Assembly: GCA_951812395.1 (NCBI GenBank) | Contig: CATOSD010000001.1 | Span: 806,001 to 870,000 of the forward strand | Direction of reading: 5' to 3' | Origin: an uncultured Dehalococcoidia bacterium | GTDB taxonomy: Bacteria > Chloroflexota > Dehalococcoidia > Lucifugimonadales > CATOSD01 | Length of the DNA stretch: 64,000 nucleotides | Shown here: one piece after another, positions 45,063-56,504 of the stretch | Layout of the letters: each line of letters starts with the position of its first letter | How positions within the stretch are numbered: the stretch's first letter is position 1 | Notes under the pieces: generated by a model | Database searches by the model: none | What the model saw: the letters and a program-made list of their open reading frames with translations, nothing else | Told to the model about the DNA's origin: nothing | Position numbers and translations under genes: made by a program

Positions 45063-45914
45063 ATGAACGGCAGGTACATCTTCATCTCAGGCAGCGCAAG
45101 CCCTTCGTGCCCACAGCGCAAGCTGGACGCCGCCCAAGAATTCGTTACGCGCTTCACCGGTGAGGTCTTGCGGCGCGGGGGAGGAGTGGTGGTGCTGGCC
45201 GGCGCCGAGCCGTCCACTAGCGACGACCGCGATGCGCCCATCATATTCGATTGGGTCGCGCTGCGTAAGGTGGCGCGATACGCTGCCACTACTACCGAAG
45301 GCCCTCGGCAGTACGCGCGAATCGCCATGTCCGACGCGGCGCGAGACTCCAAGATAGACGACAACAACCTGAAGCTTCTGAGAGACCTGCAACAGAGAGG
45401 CGTCGTCAAGCTCTTGAACATAGAGCGAGAACTCTACACCGGCGGCAAGTATCGGGAAGTGATGACCGACAACGCAGACGCCATGCTTGCGATTGGCGGC
45501 GGCAAAGGGACCTATTCAGCGGGCGATGCGATGACAGAGCGGGGTAAACCCATATTGCCGCTCGATCTGCAACTCGGCTCCTCCGCTGACGACGGTGATA
45601 GGGCCCTGGCCCTGTATTGGGACTTGACAGCGGAACCGCTCCGTTTCTTTCCCAACACCGGCCAGGACGTGGCGAACAGGATTGACCTGCTGTCTCTGGA
45701 GCGAGGAATCAACGACATTCCAAGCGTAGCTCGGACGGCGGCGGAGATGCTCACCAGAGAGCTAAAATCCGCACCGCGACAGGAACGACCCGAGGGCGCA
45801 AAGGTACGACTGGGGCGGTTGTGGGAGTCCGCAAAAGAGATAAGTGTTGTCGCGTCGCTAGTCAGGTTTGCCGTTTGGATGAAGGATCTTCTCCCTTTCC
45901 TGACGACGAATTGA
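45063..45914 (+). CDS. SLOG-domain protein, probable effector/receptor of the CD-NTase
   Basis: The protein has 283 residues. The N-terminal Rossmannoid begins MNGRYIFISGSAS, followed by FTGEVLRRGGGVVVLAGAEPS. The nucleotide-binding loop is AIGGGKGTYSAGDAMTERGKPILPLDL (GGGKGT at 145-150), as in SLOG/LOG-family proteins. After residue 180 it is helical, and the last 25 residues (ISVVASLVRFAVWMKDLLPFL) form a hydrophobic or amphipathic helix that might touch the membrane. SLOG domains bind or process nucleotide signals in several prokaryotic conflict systems. Its tight linkage to a CD-NTase supports a role in sensing the cyclic nucleotide; the killing mechanism is unknown. Confidence 0.75.
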   Translation: MNGRYIFISGSASPSCPQRKLDAAQEFVTRFTGEVLRRGGGVVVLAGAEPSTSDDRDAPIIFDWVALRKVARYAATTTEGPRQYARIAMSDAARDSKIDDNNLKLLRDLQQRGVVKLLNIERELYTGGKYREVMTDNADAMLAIGGGKGTYSAGDAMTERGKPILPLDLQLGSSADDGDRALALYWDLTAEPLRFFPNTGQDVANRIDLLSLERGINDIPSVARTAAEMLTRELKSAPRQERPEGAKVRLGRLWESAKEISVVASLVRFAVWMKDLLPFLTTN

Positions 45915-45980
45915 CAGCTCGGGCGCGGCTGGTCTATGGCATCTGCTAATCGGCAAACACCAATCGTCGCCTGGCGTCGC

Positions 45981-46022
45981 GGTTGCCTACGTTCCACCGA
46001 GCAAGTACAATTGCGGCGATAC
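45981..46022. repeat. Imperfect direct repeat B flanking the CD-NTase segment
   Basis: GGTTGCCTACGTTCCA, a variable part, then AATTG..GCGATAC, in direct orientation with repeat A (43444-43481). The first 16 bases are identical. It lies between the SLOG gene and rex. Confidence 0.5.
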
Positions 46023-46097
46023 ACTCTCTCGCTGCCGCGCGGGCGCGGAATTGGCGGAGGGGTGGAGGACGGCGTTGGCCTCCCGTAGACTTTTCGC

Positions 46098-46727
46098 ATG
46101 AATTCAGCCGAAGCCCCTGAAGTAGTCGTTATCAGGCTGCCCATGTACGTGCGAGCCTTGACGCAGCTTCTCAGCGAGGGCATTTCCGTCGTAAGTTCGC
46201 GGCAGCTAGGCCACAGATTGCAGATGACTCCCGCCCAGATAAGGAAGGACCTCAGCTATTTCGGCAGGTTCGGCAAGCAGGGCAGGGGCTACGACGTGCA
46301 CTTTCTGCTGGAGGAGCTGCGGCAGATTCTCGGCCTGAACCAGGAGTGGGACGCCTGCCTCGTTGGCGTTGGCAGGCTGGGACGGGCCATCATAAACTAC
46401 CCGGGATTCGCGCCGGAAGGGTTCAGAATGCGCGCGGTGTTCGACAGCGACTCGCGCCAGGTGGGCGGAGTGGTGGGCGGCCTGCGGGTTCAGCCCATGT
46501 CGGCGCTCAGCGAGGCGGTCGAGCGCGACAACATTACCATCGGCATCGTGGCGGTGCCCGCCGCCGAAGCCCAGTCGGTGATCGACCAGCTCATCGACAG
46601 CGGCGTCCAGGGCATTCTCAACTACGCGCCCATAGCCCCGCAGGTGTCGATGCACGTGGTGATTCGCAACATAGATCCCGTGCTGGCGCTACAGTCGATG
46701 ACGTTCTACTTGCGCGAGCTTGACTGA
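46098..46727 (+). CDS. rex: Redox-sensing transcriptional repressor Rex
   Basis: The protein has 209 residues. The N-terminal winged helix has VSSRQLGHRLQMTPAQIRKDLSYFGRFGKQGRGYDV, a Rex hallmark. The NAD(H)-binding Rossmann domain follows: ACLVGVGRLGRAIINYPGF, then VFDSDSRQVG, and IVAVPAAEAQSVIDQLIDSGVQGILNYAPI. Rex senses the NADH/NAD+ ratio and controls fermentative and respiratory genes. It is convergent with the ATP synthase operon, separated by 48 bp. Confidence 0.96.
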   Translation: MNSAEAPEVVVIRLPMYVRALTQLLSEGISVVSSRQLGHRLQMTPAQIRKDLSYFGRFGKQGRGYDVHFLLEELRQILGLNQEWDACLVGVGRLGRAIINYPGFAPEGFRMRAVFDSDSRQVGGVVGGLRVQPMSALSEAVERDNITIGIVAVPAAEAQSVIDQLIDSGVQGILNYAPIAPQVSMHVVIRNIDPVLALQSMTFYLRELD

Positions 46728-46775
46728 ATCACCCTCACGCTAGCCCTCTGCCATCAAGGGAGAAGGGAGTGCCTG

Positions 46776-47201
46776 TTACGCCGGCGGCGTCGCGCGGCGA
46801 GGCCGCCTTCTTCTCGCCACCTTGATCCGCGCCTGCGAGCGGCGTATGGACGCCAGGGCGCGCTCGAGGTCGACGTCCGACACCGCGGATGACACGCGCT
46901 CTTCGGCGCGCTTCAGAGCCTCCTCGGCGCGTTCGATGTCGATCTCATCGGCGCGCTCGGCAGTATCGGCCAGCACGATCACCCTGTCGCCCAGCACCTC
47001 GAGGAAGCCGCCGCTAACAGCGATTATGCTCTCCTCGCCGTCCTGCCTGACCATGATCTCCCCGGGTCTCAGCACCGTGAGGAGGGGCGCGTGGCGCGGC
47101 AGTATCCCCAGCTCGCCGTCGATGCCGGGTGCGACCACAATGTCCACGTCTTCGGCGTAGACCTGACGTTCCACTGTAACTATCTCAAGTCGAATTGGCA
47201 T
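46776..47201 (-). CDS. atpC: ATP synthase epsilon subunit
   Basis: The protein has 141 residues. The beta-sandwich N-terminus reads [44 protein letters not shown], diagnostic for AtpC. The C-terminal helical hairpin ([15 protein letters not shown]...[11 protein letters not shown]) is present, so an inhibitory epsilon conformation is possible. The end is Arg-rich (RRRRPRR). It is the last gene of the atp operon, 38 bp after atpD. Confidence 0.95.
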   Translation of the reverse strand: MPIRLEIVTVERQVYAEDVDIVVAPGIDGELGILPRHAPLLTVLRPGEIMVRQDGEESIIAVSGGFLEVLGDRVIVLADTAERADEIDIERAEEALKRAEERVSSAVSDVDLERALASIRRSQARIKVARRRRPRRATPPA

Positions 47202-47239
47202 AAGCCGGGCCTCGCCTTCTTCCAGTCTAGCGCCGTCCG

Positions 47240-48720
<1,481 letters not shown>

Positions 48721-48773
48721 GGCGTCATTCGGCAACTTCTGACCTGCTGGCTGACTGAAACACTGACAAACTT

Positions 48774-49631
48774 CTACTCCACCGCGGCCGCGCCTCCGAC
48801 TATGTCCAGCAGCTCGCGTGTGATGGTCTCCTGTCGCACCTTGTTCATGACCAGGGTCAGGTCCTCGGCCATGCTCAGGGCGTTATCGGTGGCGCTTCTC
48901 ATCGCCACCATTCGCGCCGACTGCTCGCTGGCTATGCCCTCGAGCACGGCGTGGTATGTCTGCATTTCCACGAAACGGGGCAGCAGCGCCGACAGCACCG
49001 TAAGGTCGAAAGGCTCGAATATGTAGCCCACGGCGTCCTGTGGCCGCAGGTCGGCCGGCTCCACGGGCAGCAGCGGCTGCACCACCGGGCGCTGCGTTGT
49101 GGTGTTCACGAAGTCGGCGTAAACCAGGTGTACCGCGTCCGCTTCCTCCCTCGTGTAGGCATCGATGACGAGGCGCGTTATGGGCGTGACGTCGGTTAAC
49201 TGGGGCCTGTCGGGCATATCGGTGAACACGGCGCGCACGTCCTGGCCGGACCGCACCATGAAGTCCCGGCCCTTGCGGCCCACACATATCACGCTCACAT
49301 TCGCCGACTGCCCCACGATGAACTGGGCGGCGGCCCTGTTGATGTTGGAGTTGAGGCCGCCGGTAAGCCCCCGGTCCGGGGTGATCACTACGACCTGCAC
49401 GTTGTTGACCTGCCGTCGCCTCAACAGCGGCGGCAGCCGCTCCTCGTCGTGGGGCTGCGCCGCCAGGTGCGAGAGCAGGCTCTGTATCCTTTCGGAGTAG
49501 GGACGGCCGCTGAGGGCCGATTCCTGGGCGCGGCGCATCTTCGACGCGGCTATCATCGACATGGCCTTGGTAATTTTGGCCGTGTTCTCCACGCTTCTAA
49601 TGCGCCGTCGTATCTGCCTTACGCTTGGCAT
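48774..49631 (-). CDS. atpG: ATP synthase F1 gamma subunit
   Basis: The protein has 285 residues. The N-terminal helix MPSVRQIRRRIRSVENTAKITKAMSMIAASKMRRAQ and the C-terminal helix ASEQSARMVAMRSATDNALSMAEDLTLVMNKVRQETITRELLDIVGGAAAV form the rotor coiled coil and are characteristic. The middle Rossmann-like part contains VITPDRGLTGGLNSNI. It is the central stalk linking c-ring rotation to the alpha/beta head. A HEPN-like gene separates it from atpA. Confidence 0.97.
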   Translation of the reverse strand: MPSVRQIRRRIRSVENTAKITKAMSMIAASKMRRAQESALSGRPYSERIQSLLSHLAAQPHDEERLPPLLRRRQVNNVQVVVITPDRGLTGGLNSNINRAAAQFIVGQSANVSVICVGRKGRDFMVRSGQDVRAVFTDMPDRPQLTDVTPITRLVIDAYTREEADAVHLVYADFVNTTTQRPVVQPLLPVEPADLRPQDAVGYIFEPFDLTVLSALLPRFVEMQTYHAVLEGIASEQSARMVAMRSATDNALSMAEDLTLVMNKVRQETITRELLDIVGGAAAVE

Positions 49632-49650
49632 AGTCTAGACCTCGTCATCC

Positions 49651-50037
49651 TTACGTCCTGGCCAGCCGCTCGGCGTCTTGGATATAATTTGCGGTCTCGC
49701 GGATCAGGCGCTCGATGTCTTCAATGGGATCGCAAAATCCGGTGTAGAAACACTCGCCGTGAAGGAAGCCCTGCCTCGTAAAGTAACGGTCTTGCAGGCT
49801 GTTAAACTCAGGATTCTCCCGTGCGAGTCTCAACAGGCCTCTCGTGGTGTCGGGTGACTTGGGCGGCAGCCGGCCGGTTTGCGCAAGTATGAGACCGTCC
49901 GCGGCCCTCTTGGTAGCGCACCACGCCTTCTCCGCCGCGTCGCGGATGTCGCCTGCCGCCAAACGCTCCAGGGCGGACTCGTGCATCCGCCGAGCGTCGG
50001 TGAATATGCTTGCGAAGTTCACTCCCGCGGTGGTCAT
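49651..50037 (-). CDS. HEPN-domain protein inserted in the ATP synthase operon
   Basis: The protein has 128 residues and is all-helical. DARRMHESALERLAAGDIRDAAEKAWCATKRAADGLILAQTG resembles HEPN/PaREP1-type helices. RYFTRQGFLHGE contains R88-x4-H93, the RxxxxH motif of HEPN ribonucleases. It lies 30 bp after atpA and 19 bp before atpG, on the same strand, so it must be co-transcribed with ATP synthase. It is related to the IS-split ORF in the suf operon (shared GD...A.EK.W.A). No nucleotidyltransferase (MNT) partner is adjacent. Its role, toxin or accessory, is unknown. Confidence 0.75.
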   Translation of the reverse strand: MTTAGVNFASIFTDARRMHESALERLAAGDIRDAAEKAWCATKRAADGLILAQTGRLPPKSPDTTRGLLRLARENPEFNSLQDRYFTRQGFLHGECFYTGFCDPIEDIERLIRETANYIQDAERLART

Positions 50038-50067
50038 TGCTCAATGTCCTTTAGGAGACCGCTACCC

Positions 50068-51579
<1,512 letters not shown>

Positions 51580-51602
51580 TTGCGGGCCTCCCTGGTGAGT
51601 GG

Positions 51603-52145
51603 CTAAGCCACTCTTTCGACGATTCTGCGTCGCATCTGGTTCAGGCGCGTCCGGGCGCTGCCGTCTATCACGCGGTCGCCGACCCGGGCGACGAATCCGC
51701 CGAGTATCGAAGGCTCGACACGCGAAACGAGGCGTACCTGCTTGCCCACCATGCCCTCAAGCAGGCCGGACACGCGACGCCGCTGCTCGTCGTCGAGCGG
51801 CACGGAAGAGACTACTTCGGCGCGCTCGATGCCCCGGTGGTCGTCCAGCATCGACTGGTAGCTCTCCACTACGCCGGTCAGTATCGACGCGATGCCGCGG
51901 GACGCGAGCAGCGCCAGCAGATTCGCGGCGAGAGGGCTTACGCTGTCGCCGAGGGCGTCGCTGATGACCTCAACCTTGCGCTCCACGCTGACCTGCGGCG
52001 CATCAAGAAACACGCCAAGCTCGCTTTCATCGACAGCGGTTGCCATCGTCGAGAGGTCGTCGTACCACTGATCGAGGCTGTCGTGCTCCAGCCCGATCTG
52101 GAACACGGCCTGGGCGTAGCGCCTTGCGGATGCGGGTTTTGGCAT
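51603..52145 (-). CDS. atpH: ATP synthase delta subunit
   Basis: The protein has 180 residues: [32 protein letters not shown] at the N-terminus, and the C-terminal [30 protein letters not shown], the diagnostic delta/OSCP ending. It joins the peripheral stalk to the top of F1. It starts 29 bp after atpF. Confidence 0.96.
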   Translation of the reverse strand: MPKPASARRYAQAVFQIGLEHDSLDQWYDDLSTMATAVDESELGVFLDAPQVSVERKVEVISDALGDSVSPLAANLLALLASRGIASILTGVVESYQSMLDDHRGIERAEVVSSVPLDDEQRRRVSGLLEGMVGKQVRLVSRVEPSILGGFVARVGDRVIDGSARTRLNQMRRRIVERVA

Positions 52146-52174
52146 TCGATATTACCTACTGAAACACTGAAACA

Positions 52175-52675
52175 TTAATTCTGGTTGACCCGCGCCCCCT
52201 GCTCCAGCACACTGTCTATGAGCGTCTTGTGATCGTCTTGGTTCAGCGAGCGTTCGATAACCCGCTCAGCGGCGGAAATGGCGAGTCCGGCGAACTCGCG
52301 GCGCAGGTCCTCGATGGCGGCGTCGCGCTCGCGCTGGATGTTGGCCTCGGCCCTCACCCGCTCGGCCTCGATATCCTGCCGTGCCTTGGCGATCTCCTCT
52401 TCCCGGAACCGGTCGGCCACCTCGCGTGCCTGCGCGATGAGCCGCTGGCCTTCTTCACGGGCTTCGGCGTTCTGCTGCTCCATCACAGCCTGGGACTCCG
52501 CGGCTTCGCTGCGTACGCGGTCCGCCGTCTCCAGGCTTTCCTTTATGCGCCGCGAACGCTCGTCCAGCGCGCGGGTAACCGGCTTGTACAGCAGCACCCA
52601 CAGCACCACCACCAGCACCGTAAAGCTAACTAACTGGGTCAGCAGGCCGGCTAGGTTTATGCCCAAGGCCTCCAT
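52175..52675 (-). CDS. atpF: ATP synthase Fo b subunit
   Basis: The protein has 166 residues from ATG 52675. It has one N-terminal transmembrane helix (LAGLLTQLVSFTVLVVVLWVLLYKPV) followed by a long charged coiled coil (RSRRIKESLETADRVRSEAAESQAVME...), the standard b-subunit design of the peripheral stalk. The start overlaps the stop of a 34-codon ORF (TGATG) that repeats its N-terminal segment. Confidence 0.95.
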   Translation of the reverse strand: MEALGINLAGLLTQLVSFTVLVVVLWVLLYKPVTRALDERSRRIKESLETADRVRSEAAESQAVMEQQNAEAREEGQRLIAQAREVADRFREEEIAKARQDIEAERVRAEANIQRERDAAIEDLRREFAGLAISAAERVIERSLNQDDHKTLIDSVLEQGARVNQN

Positions 52676-52779
52676 CAATTTCTCCTTTTGTACAGCAGCG
52701 CCCTCAGCACTAGGGCCAGCATGGTAAGGCTGGTCAACTGGGTTAGCAGGCCGCGTTGGCTCATGCCCAGAATCTCCAT
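52675..52779 (-). CDS. 34-residue atpF N-terminal duplicate (remnant or micro-b subunit)
   Basis: A very short frame, MEILGMSQRGLLTQLTSL... to YKRRN, aligns with the first 32 residues of AtpF (MEALGINLAGLLTQLVSF... to LLYKPV): start, GLLTQL core, transmembrane helix and LLYK end. It stops right after the membrane segment, so it has no stalk helix. Its TGA overlaps the ATG of atpF (TGATG), so it could couple translation of atpF to atpE. It is probably the remains of a tandem duplication (b/b' type), but a single-helix peptide could still be made. Confidence 0.7.
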   Translation of the reverse strand: MEILGMSQRGLLTQLTSLTMLALVLRALLYKRRN

Positions 52780-52894
52780 GGTCTATTGCTCATCCGCGCG
52801 CTGGTGCAAAATGCCGGCATGCGGCCGCCGGCCGTTGCGTAGCTGGCGCGCGCACTGCTTGCTCGTAAGTCACCCCAACCGGGCGCGCGCAGGG

Positions 52895-53188
<294 letters not shown>

Positions 53189-53300
53189 TCATTCTGAGCT
53201 TGCCGAAGAATCCAAACTGCCCGCCCAAATCGGCGAGGTCCGATCCCGGCCTGGCAGCCGCGGCGAGCGCGGCATGGTTTGCGCGTCGCTAAAGATGCCG

Positions 53301-54368
53301 CTAATGTGCCTCGCCTCCGTGGCTGATGGTGGCGAGCGAAGCGAACACGAGCGTCAGCATGGCGAAAATGAACGCCTGGATGACGCCGACGAAGAGCTCC
53401 AGGCCCAGGAAGGGTATAATGCCGATGATGGGCATGAGGAACGCCATTGCGATGAGCAACACCTCGCCGGCAAAGATGTTGCCGAACAGACGAAAGGTGA
53501 AGCTGATCAGCCGGGCTATCTCGCCGATGCCCTCCAGTATGCCCACGAAGAAGCCTATCGGCCCCTTGGTGAAGTCCAGGTACTTGCCCATGTGTCCGAA
53601 CACGCCCAGGGTGCTGAAGCCCCAGAAGTGCACCATAACCATCGCCACTATCGCGATTGCGAGTGTGGTGTTTACCTCGGTGTTGGCGCTGCGCAGGAAC
53701 GGCACCAGCAGGCCCGCCTGCTTGCCCTCGCCCGCGCCGTGGTCCTCTTCGTACTGCTCGGCGCTGATAACGGCGTCGTAAGAGCCGAGCGGCAGCACGC
53801 CGAACGAGCCGTCTCCATCGAACACCTGCAGCTCTATCTCCTTGAGATTGACGTGCTCGCCCGCCTTGTCAGCCTTTACCTCTGCGTGGTGAATGACCTC
53901 CTCGGCAGACTCGATGCGTCCGATGGTGCCATAGCCGGGCAGAATGCCCATCCAGTTGGCGGTCATTATGAACAGGAAGATGGCGAGGACGAGCGGCAGA
54001 AAGCGCCGCGCCCTCTCGGGTCCGGCGATCGACTCGCTCAGGGTAATGAAGAACTCCACGAGTACCTCAACCAGGTTCTGGAGTCCGGAGGGCACCTCGC
54101 GCATTTTGCGGGTGGCGAGCAGGGAAATGACCACGAGCACGATGATGGTGAGCCACGTGGTGACCATGGTGTTGGTGAGGTGGAAGCCGGGGAAGATCTC
54201 GTCGGCGAGCACAGGCTCAGCAGGTAGCTGGATGTGGGCTATGGGCGACCCGAGGAAGCCGCCTCCGAAATCGTTGCCGAGCGCTCCGCCAACGAGGCTG
54301 ACTATGAGCACGGCAACGACAACGAGCAGAATAGTCAGCGCCTTGGGATTCCTGAGTATCCTCGACAC
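53301..54368 (-). CDS. atpB: ATP synthase Fo a subunit
   Basis: The protein has 355 residues, longer than usual (about 240-290). It has five to six membrane helices; the essential Arg is in GEIARLISFTFRLFGNIFAGEVLL. The extra length comes from an outside loop of about 75 residues (EEVIHHAEVKADKAGEHV...FDGDGSFGVLPLGS...), rich in charged residues, between the second and third helices. It channels protons to the c-ring. It follows atpZ/I after 4 bp. Confidence 0.95.
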   Translation of the reverse strand: MSRILRNPKALTILLVVVAVLIVSLVGGALGNDFGGGFLGSPIAHIQLPAEPVLADEIFPGFHLTNTMVTTWLTIIVLVVISLLATRKMREVPSGLQNLVEVLVEFFITLSESIAGPERARRFLPLVLAIFLFIMTANWMGILPGYGTIGRIESAEEVIHHAEVKADKAGEHVNLKEIELQVFDGDGSFGVLPLGSYDAVISAEQYEEDHGAGEGKQAGLLVPFLRSANTEVNTTLAIAIVAMVMVHFWGFSTLGVFGHMGKYLDFTKGPIGFFVGILEGIGEIARLISFTFRLFGNIFAGEVLLIAMAFLMPIIGIIPFLGLELFVGVIQAFIFAMLTLVFASLATISHGGEAH

Positions 54369-54372
54369 CTCG

Positions 54373-54603
54373 TTAGTTCTCCTCGCTGTCAGGTCTGGTC
54401 GAAAGCACCGCCATCAGCATGCGGTACATGCCCACCACCGCGGCAACGATGCCTACTCCAATCCCAGCCATGGTCAGGATGGGGCCGCTGCTCAACCTGC
54501 CGTCGAGCCAGAACCCCGCCAACGCGCCCCCGCCTATGCATATGGCTACGTACCATCCAATGCCGATAAGCCGGAGCGCCGTAGCCATGAAACCGGCCCT
54601 CAA
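54373..54603 (-). CDS. ATP synthase-associated small membrane protein (AtpZ/AtpI family)
   Basis: The protein has about 76 residues with two transmembrane helices: LRLIGIGWYVAICIGGGALAGFWLDGRL and PILTMAGIGVGIVAAVVGMYRML, the typical AtpZ/AtpI (F0F1-ATPase_I_2) pattern. A TTG start is chosen because a perfect AGGAGG (54610-54615) stands 6 nt upstream; the ATG at 54588 is the alternative. It is the first gene of the atp operon. AtpI/AtpZ assist c-ring assembly or act as a Ca/Mg channel. Confidence 0.8.
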   Translation of the reverse strand: MRAGFMATALRLIGIGWYVAICIGGGALAGFWLDGRLSSGPILTMAGIGVGIVAAVVGMYRMLMAVLSTRPDSEEN

Positions 54604-54609
54604 GTAGGC

Positions 54610-54659
54610 CCTCCTAAAATCGCTTGTGTAGTGTATCACAATCGAAAACCGCGGGCCAA
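54610..54659 (-). promoter_or_regulatory. Candidate promoter and ribosome site of the atp operon
   Basis: On the minus strand TTGGCC (54654-54659) and TACACT (54630-54635) are 18 bp apart; TG one base upstream of the hexamer gives an extended -10 (TG-A-TACACT). AGGAGG at 54610-54615 follows, leaving a leader of roughly 20 nt to the TTG start at 54603. The match to consensus is four of six for each box, so this is a moderate candidate. Confidence 0.4.
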
Positions 54660-54802
54660 CCCTCGGTGTTCGCGGAGCCTGTTTCAGGTTACTGGGTGCG
54701 CGAGCCGTCGTCATTCCGGCCCGCGAGCCGGAACTCAGAAGGTAGGGGCCTTCGTGTGTTGGCCGCCTGGTAACCTGACACAGGTTCGTATTCGCGGTAG
54801 CA

Positions 54803-55387
54803 TAGCGGCGCAAAGATGATGCCGTATTCCTGTTGTTGGTCTACGGTTATGTCACCTGCGCATAGCCTCAACTACTCCTTCTGGCAGCCTGCCGAGTCAG
54901 ACCTTATCATCACCTTGCTCACCCCGGTGGTCAACTGCTCGTAGCCCGAATTCACGTTGCCATCTCTGAACTCGGAGTGGAACACAAGGTCCGCCAGATG
55001 CCAATAGGTGGTCGGCGGCTGGTACGCCTTGTGTTTCTTGCAACAGTATCTCGCCTGCCGCTTGTGCGTCCCTATCAGCGTGGCGTCCATGTCCAATGTC
55101 GCCTCGGTGTGACCGGAATGGCCTCCCGCGAACCCGACAAGGTTTGCGTTGACCCCCAGAAGCCCTCTCGGAGCGTCGTTGGCCACAGGTTTGAACGCTC
55201 TGGCCGGTCTCCTCACGGCCTCCTCTGCCACGTCGCGGAAACGGTCCAGATACGCCGGCAGACCCGACCCGTTGGCAGGCTCAGGGCAGGCCAGGCCGTC
55301 ATCCTTGTGGACTAGGGAACCTCTTGCGACTAGACGGTGGATCTGGGACGTGGAGTGCAGGATCGTTCGATCGTCCCATCCAGCCAC
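54803..55387 (-). pseudogene. IS1380-family transposase remnant
   Basis: The open part (54872-55387, 171 codons) contains TLDMDATLIGTHKRQARYCCKKHKAYQP, FREGN-like FRDGNVNSGYEQL and IRSDSAGCQKE, the first two DDE blocks of IS1380 transposases. A TAG follows, and the frame then continues LRLCAGDITVDQQQEYGIIFA, the next family block, before homology ends near 54803. Both ends are missing and no terminal repeats were found. The segment DDGLACPEPANGSGLP interrupts normal family sequence: it is an in-frame copy of a 24-nt dispersed repeat. The remnant sits directly upstream of the atp operon. Confidence 0.8.
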
Positions 55388-55407
55388 CCTGAGCGTAGCC
55401 GAAGGGT
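55270..55407. repeat. Short dispersed repeats of the CTTCGGCAGGCTCAGGGCAG type
   Basis: GTTGGCAGGCTCAGGGCAGG (55270-55290) and its inverted relative CCCTGAGCGTAGCCGAAGGG (55387-55406) flank the start of the IS1380 remnant. Other members are at 32408-32432 (inside a REP) and 53185-53213 (CATTCTGAGCTTGCCGAAGA). In coding frames they give A-C-P-E-P-A-(E/N)-G. Confidence 0.65.
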
Positions 55408-55498
55408 CTGAGGCGCCTCGCCAGGCTCGGCATTACATGGCGGGAAAATGACGCAAGTGGCATGATGTTCGAAAGGCTCTGCCTTAGAGCGCCGCCCC

Positions 55499-56308
55499 CT
55501 AGATTGCGGGCTGGGCCGTGGGCAGGTACTTCGTCACCGTTTGCCAGCCTCGGCCGAGGAGGGCGCGGATGTTGGCGCTGGTCGCCTCCTCCACTTCCTC
55601 CGGAGCGCGGCCCTGGAGCGCGGCGAGCTTGTCGGCGATTACCCGCAGGTGGCGCGGCTCGGTCCAGTTTTCGCGCTTCGGCTTGAACGGCTGGGGCGCG
55701 GCGTCGGTCTCGAGCACGATGTCGTCCAGCGACAGATTGGCCACCGCCCGCTGCAGGTGGGGCAGCCGTAGCAGCGGCCTGGCGAGCGAGACGTAGAAGC
55801 CCAGCTCGATTGCCTTGCGGGCTGTGTTCTCGTCGTCCTGGAAGTAATGCATCACGCCGCCCACCTCGTAGGCGCGTTCCTCCCTGAGCACGCGGAACAC
55901 CTCGTCGTGCGCCTCGCGGCTGTGGAACACCACCGGCAGGCGCAGTTCGCGGGCGAGCCTTATTTGCTCACGGAACGCCTGGTACTGGATGGCCCTGTCC
56001 GGGGCGCCCTCCATGAAATCTAACCCTATTTCGCTTATCACCACGACCTTCTCGGTCGAAAGGGCCATTGCGCGCAGTTGCTCGTACGTGGCGTCGTCCA
56101 CCGGCCCCGTCACGTTCATGGGGTGGATGCCCACGCCCGAGAAGAAATCGTCGTAAGTATGCGCAAGCTCGATGGACCGGTAGGAGGTCTTCAGCGTGGC
56201 GCCGGCGGACATGACGAACCCGACGCCGACCCGTCGCCCGCGCTCCAGGATTTCGCCGACCTCGGCGTCGGAATAGGAGTCCAGGTGTGCGTGGCAGTCT
56301 ATCAGCAT
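55499..56308 (-). CDS. TatD-family metal-dependent hydrolase (DNase)
   Basis: The protein has 269 residues from the ATG preceded by AAGGAGA. Family features are MLIDCHAHLDSY (HxH metal site), GIHPMNV, ISEIGLDF (Glu), LPVVFHSREAHDEVFRVL (His), VMHYFQDD (His) and DIVLETDAAPQPFKP (Asp). TatD proteins are Mg-dependent 3'-5' exonucleases or related hydrolases of the amidohydrolase fold. It is divergent from the flippase-like gene downstream. Confidence 0.92.
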   Translation of the reverse strand: MLIDCHAHLDSYSDAEVGEILERGRRVGVGFVMSAGATLKTSYRSIELAHTYDDFFSGVGIHPMNVTGPVDDATYEQLRAMALSTEKVVVISEIGLDFMEGAPDRAIQYQAFREQIRLARELRLPVVFHSREAHDEVFRVLREERAYEVGGVMHYFQDDENTARKAIELGFYVSLARPLLRLPHLQRAVANLSLDDIVLETDAAPQPFKPKRENWTEPRHLRVIADKLAALQGRAPEEVEEATSANIRALLGRGWQTVTKYLPTAQPAI

Positions 56309-56504
56309 GGCCAATCTCCTTCTCTTCCCCTCCCCCGCTATCCCGGCTGCGTGAGAAGCTCGGCATGGTTCTGATACACGGTTCTGGTGCGAGGATGCGG
56401 TCTCCGCTGCTGGCGGTGGCGGGTCAAACTGAATTATACTACAGCGTCGTGTGCTGCCCCTTTAGCCGGCTGACTGCGTGCAAGGATTCTATGGTTCACA
56501 TTGT

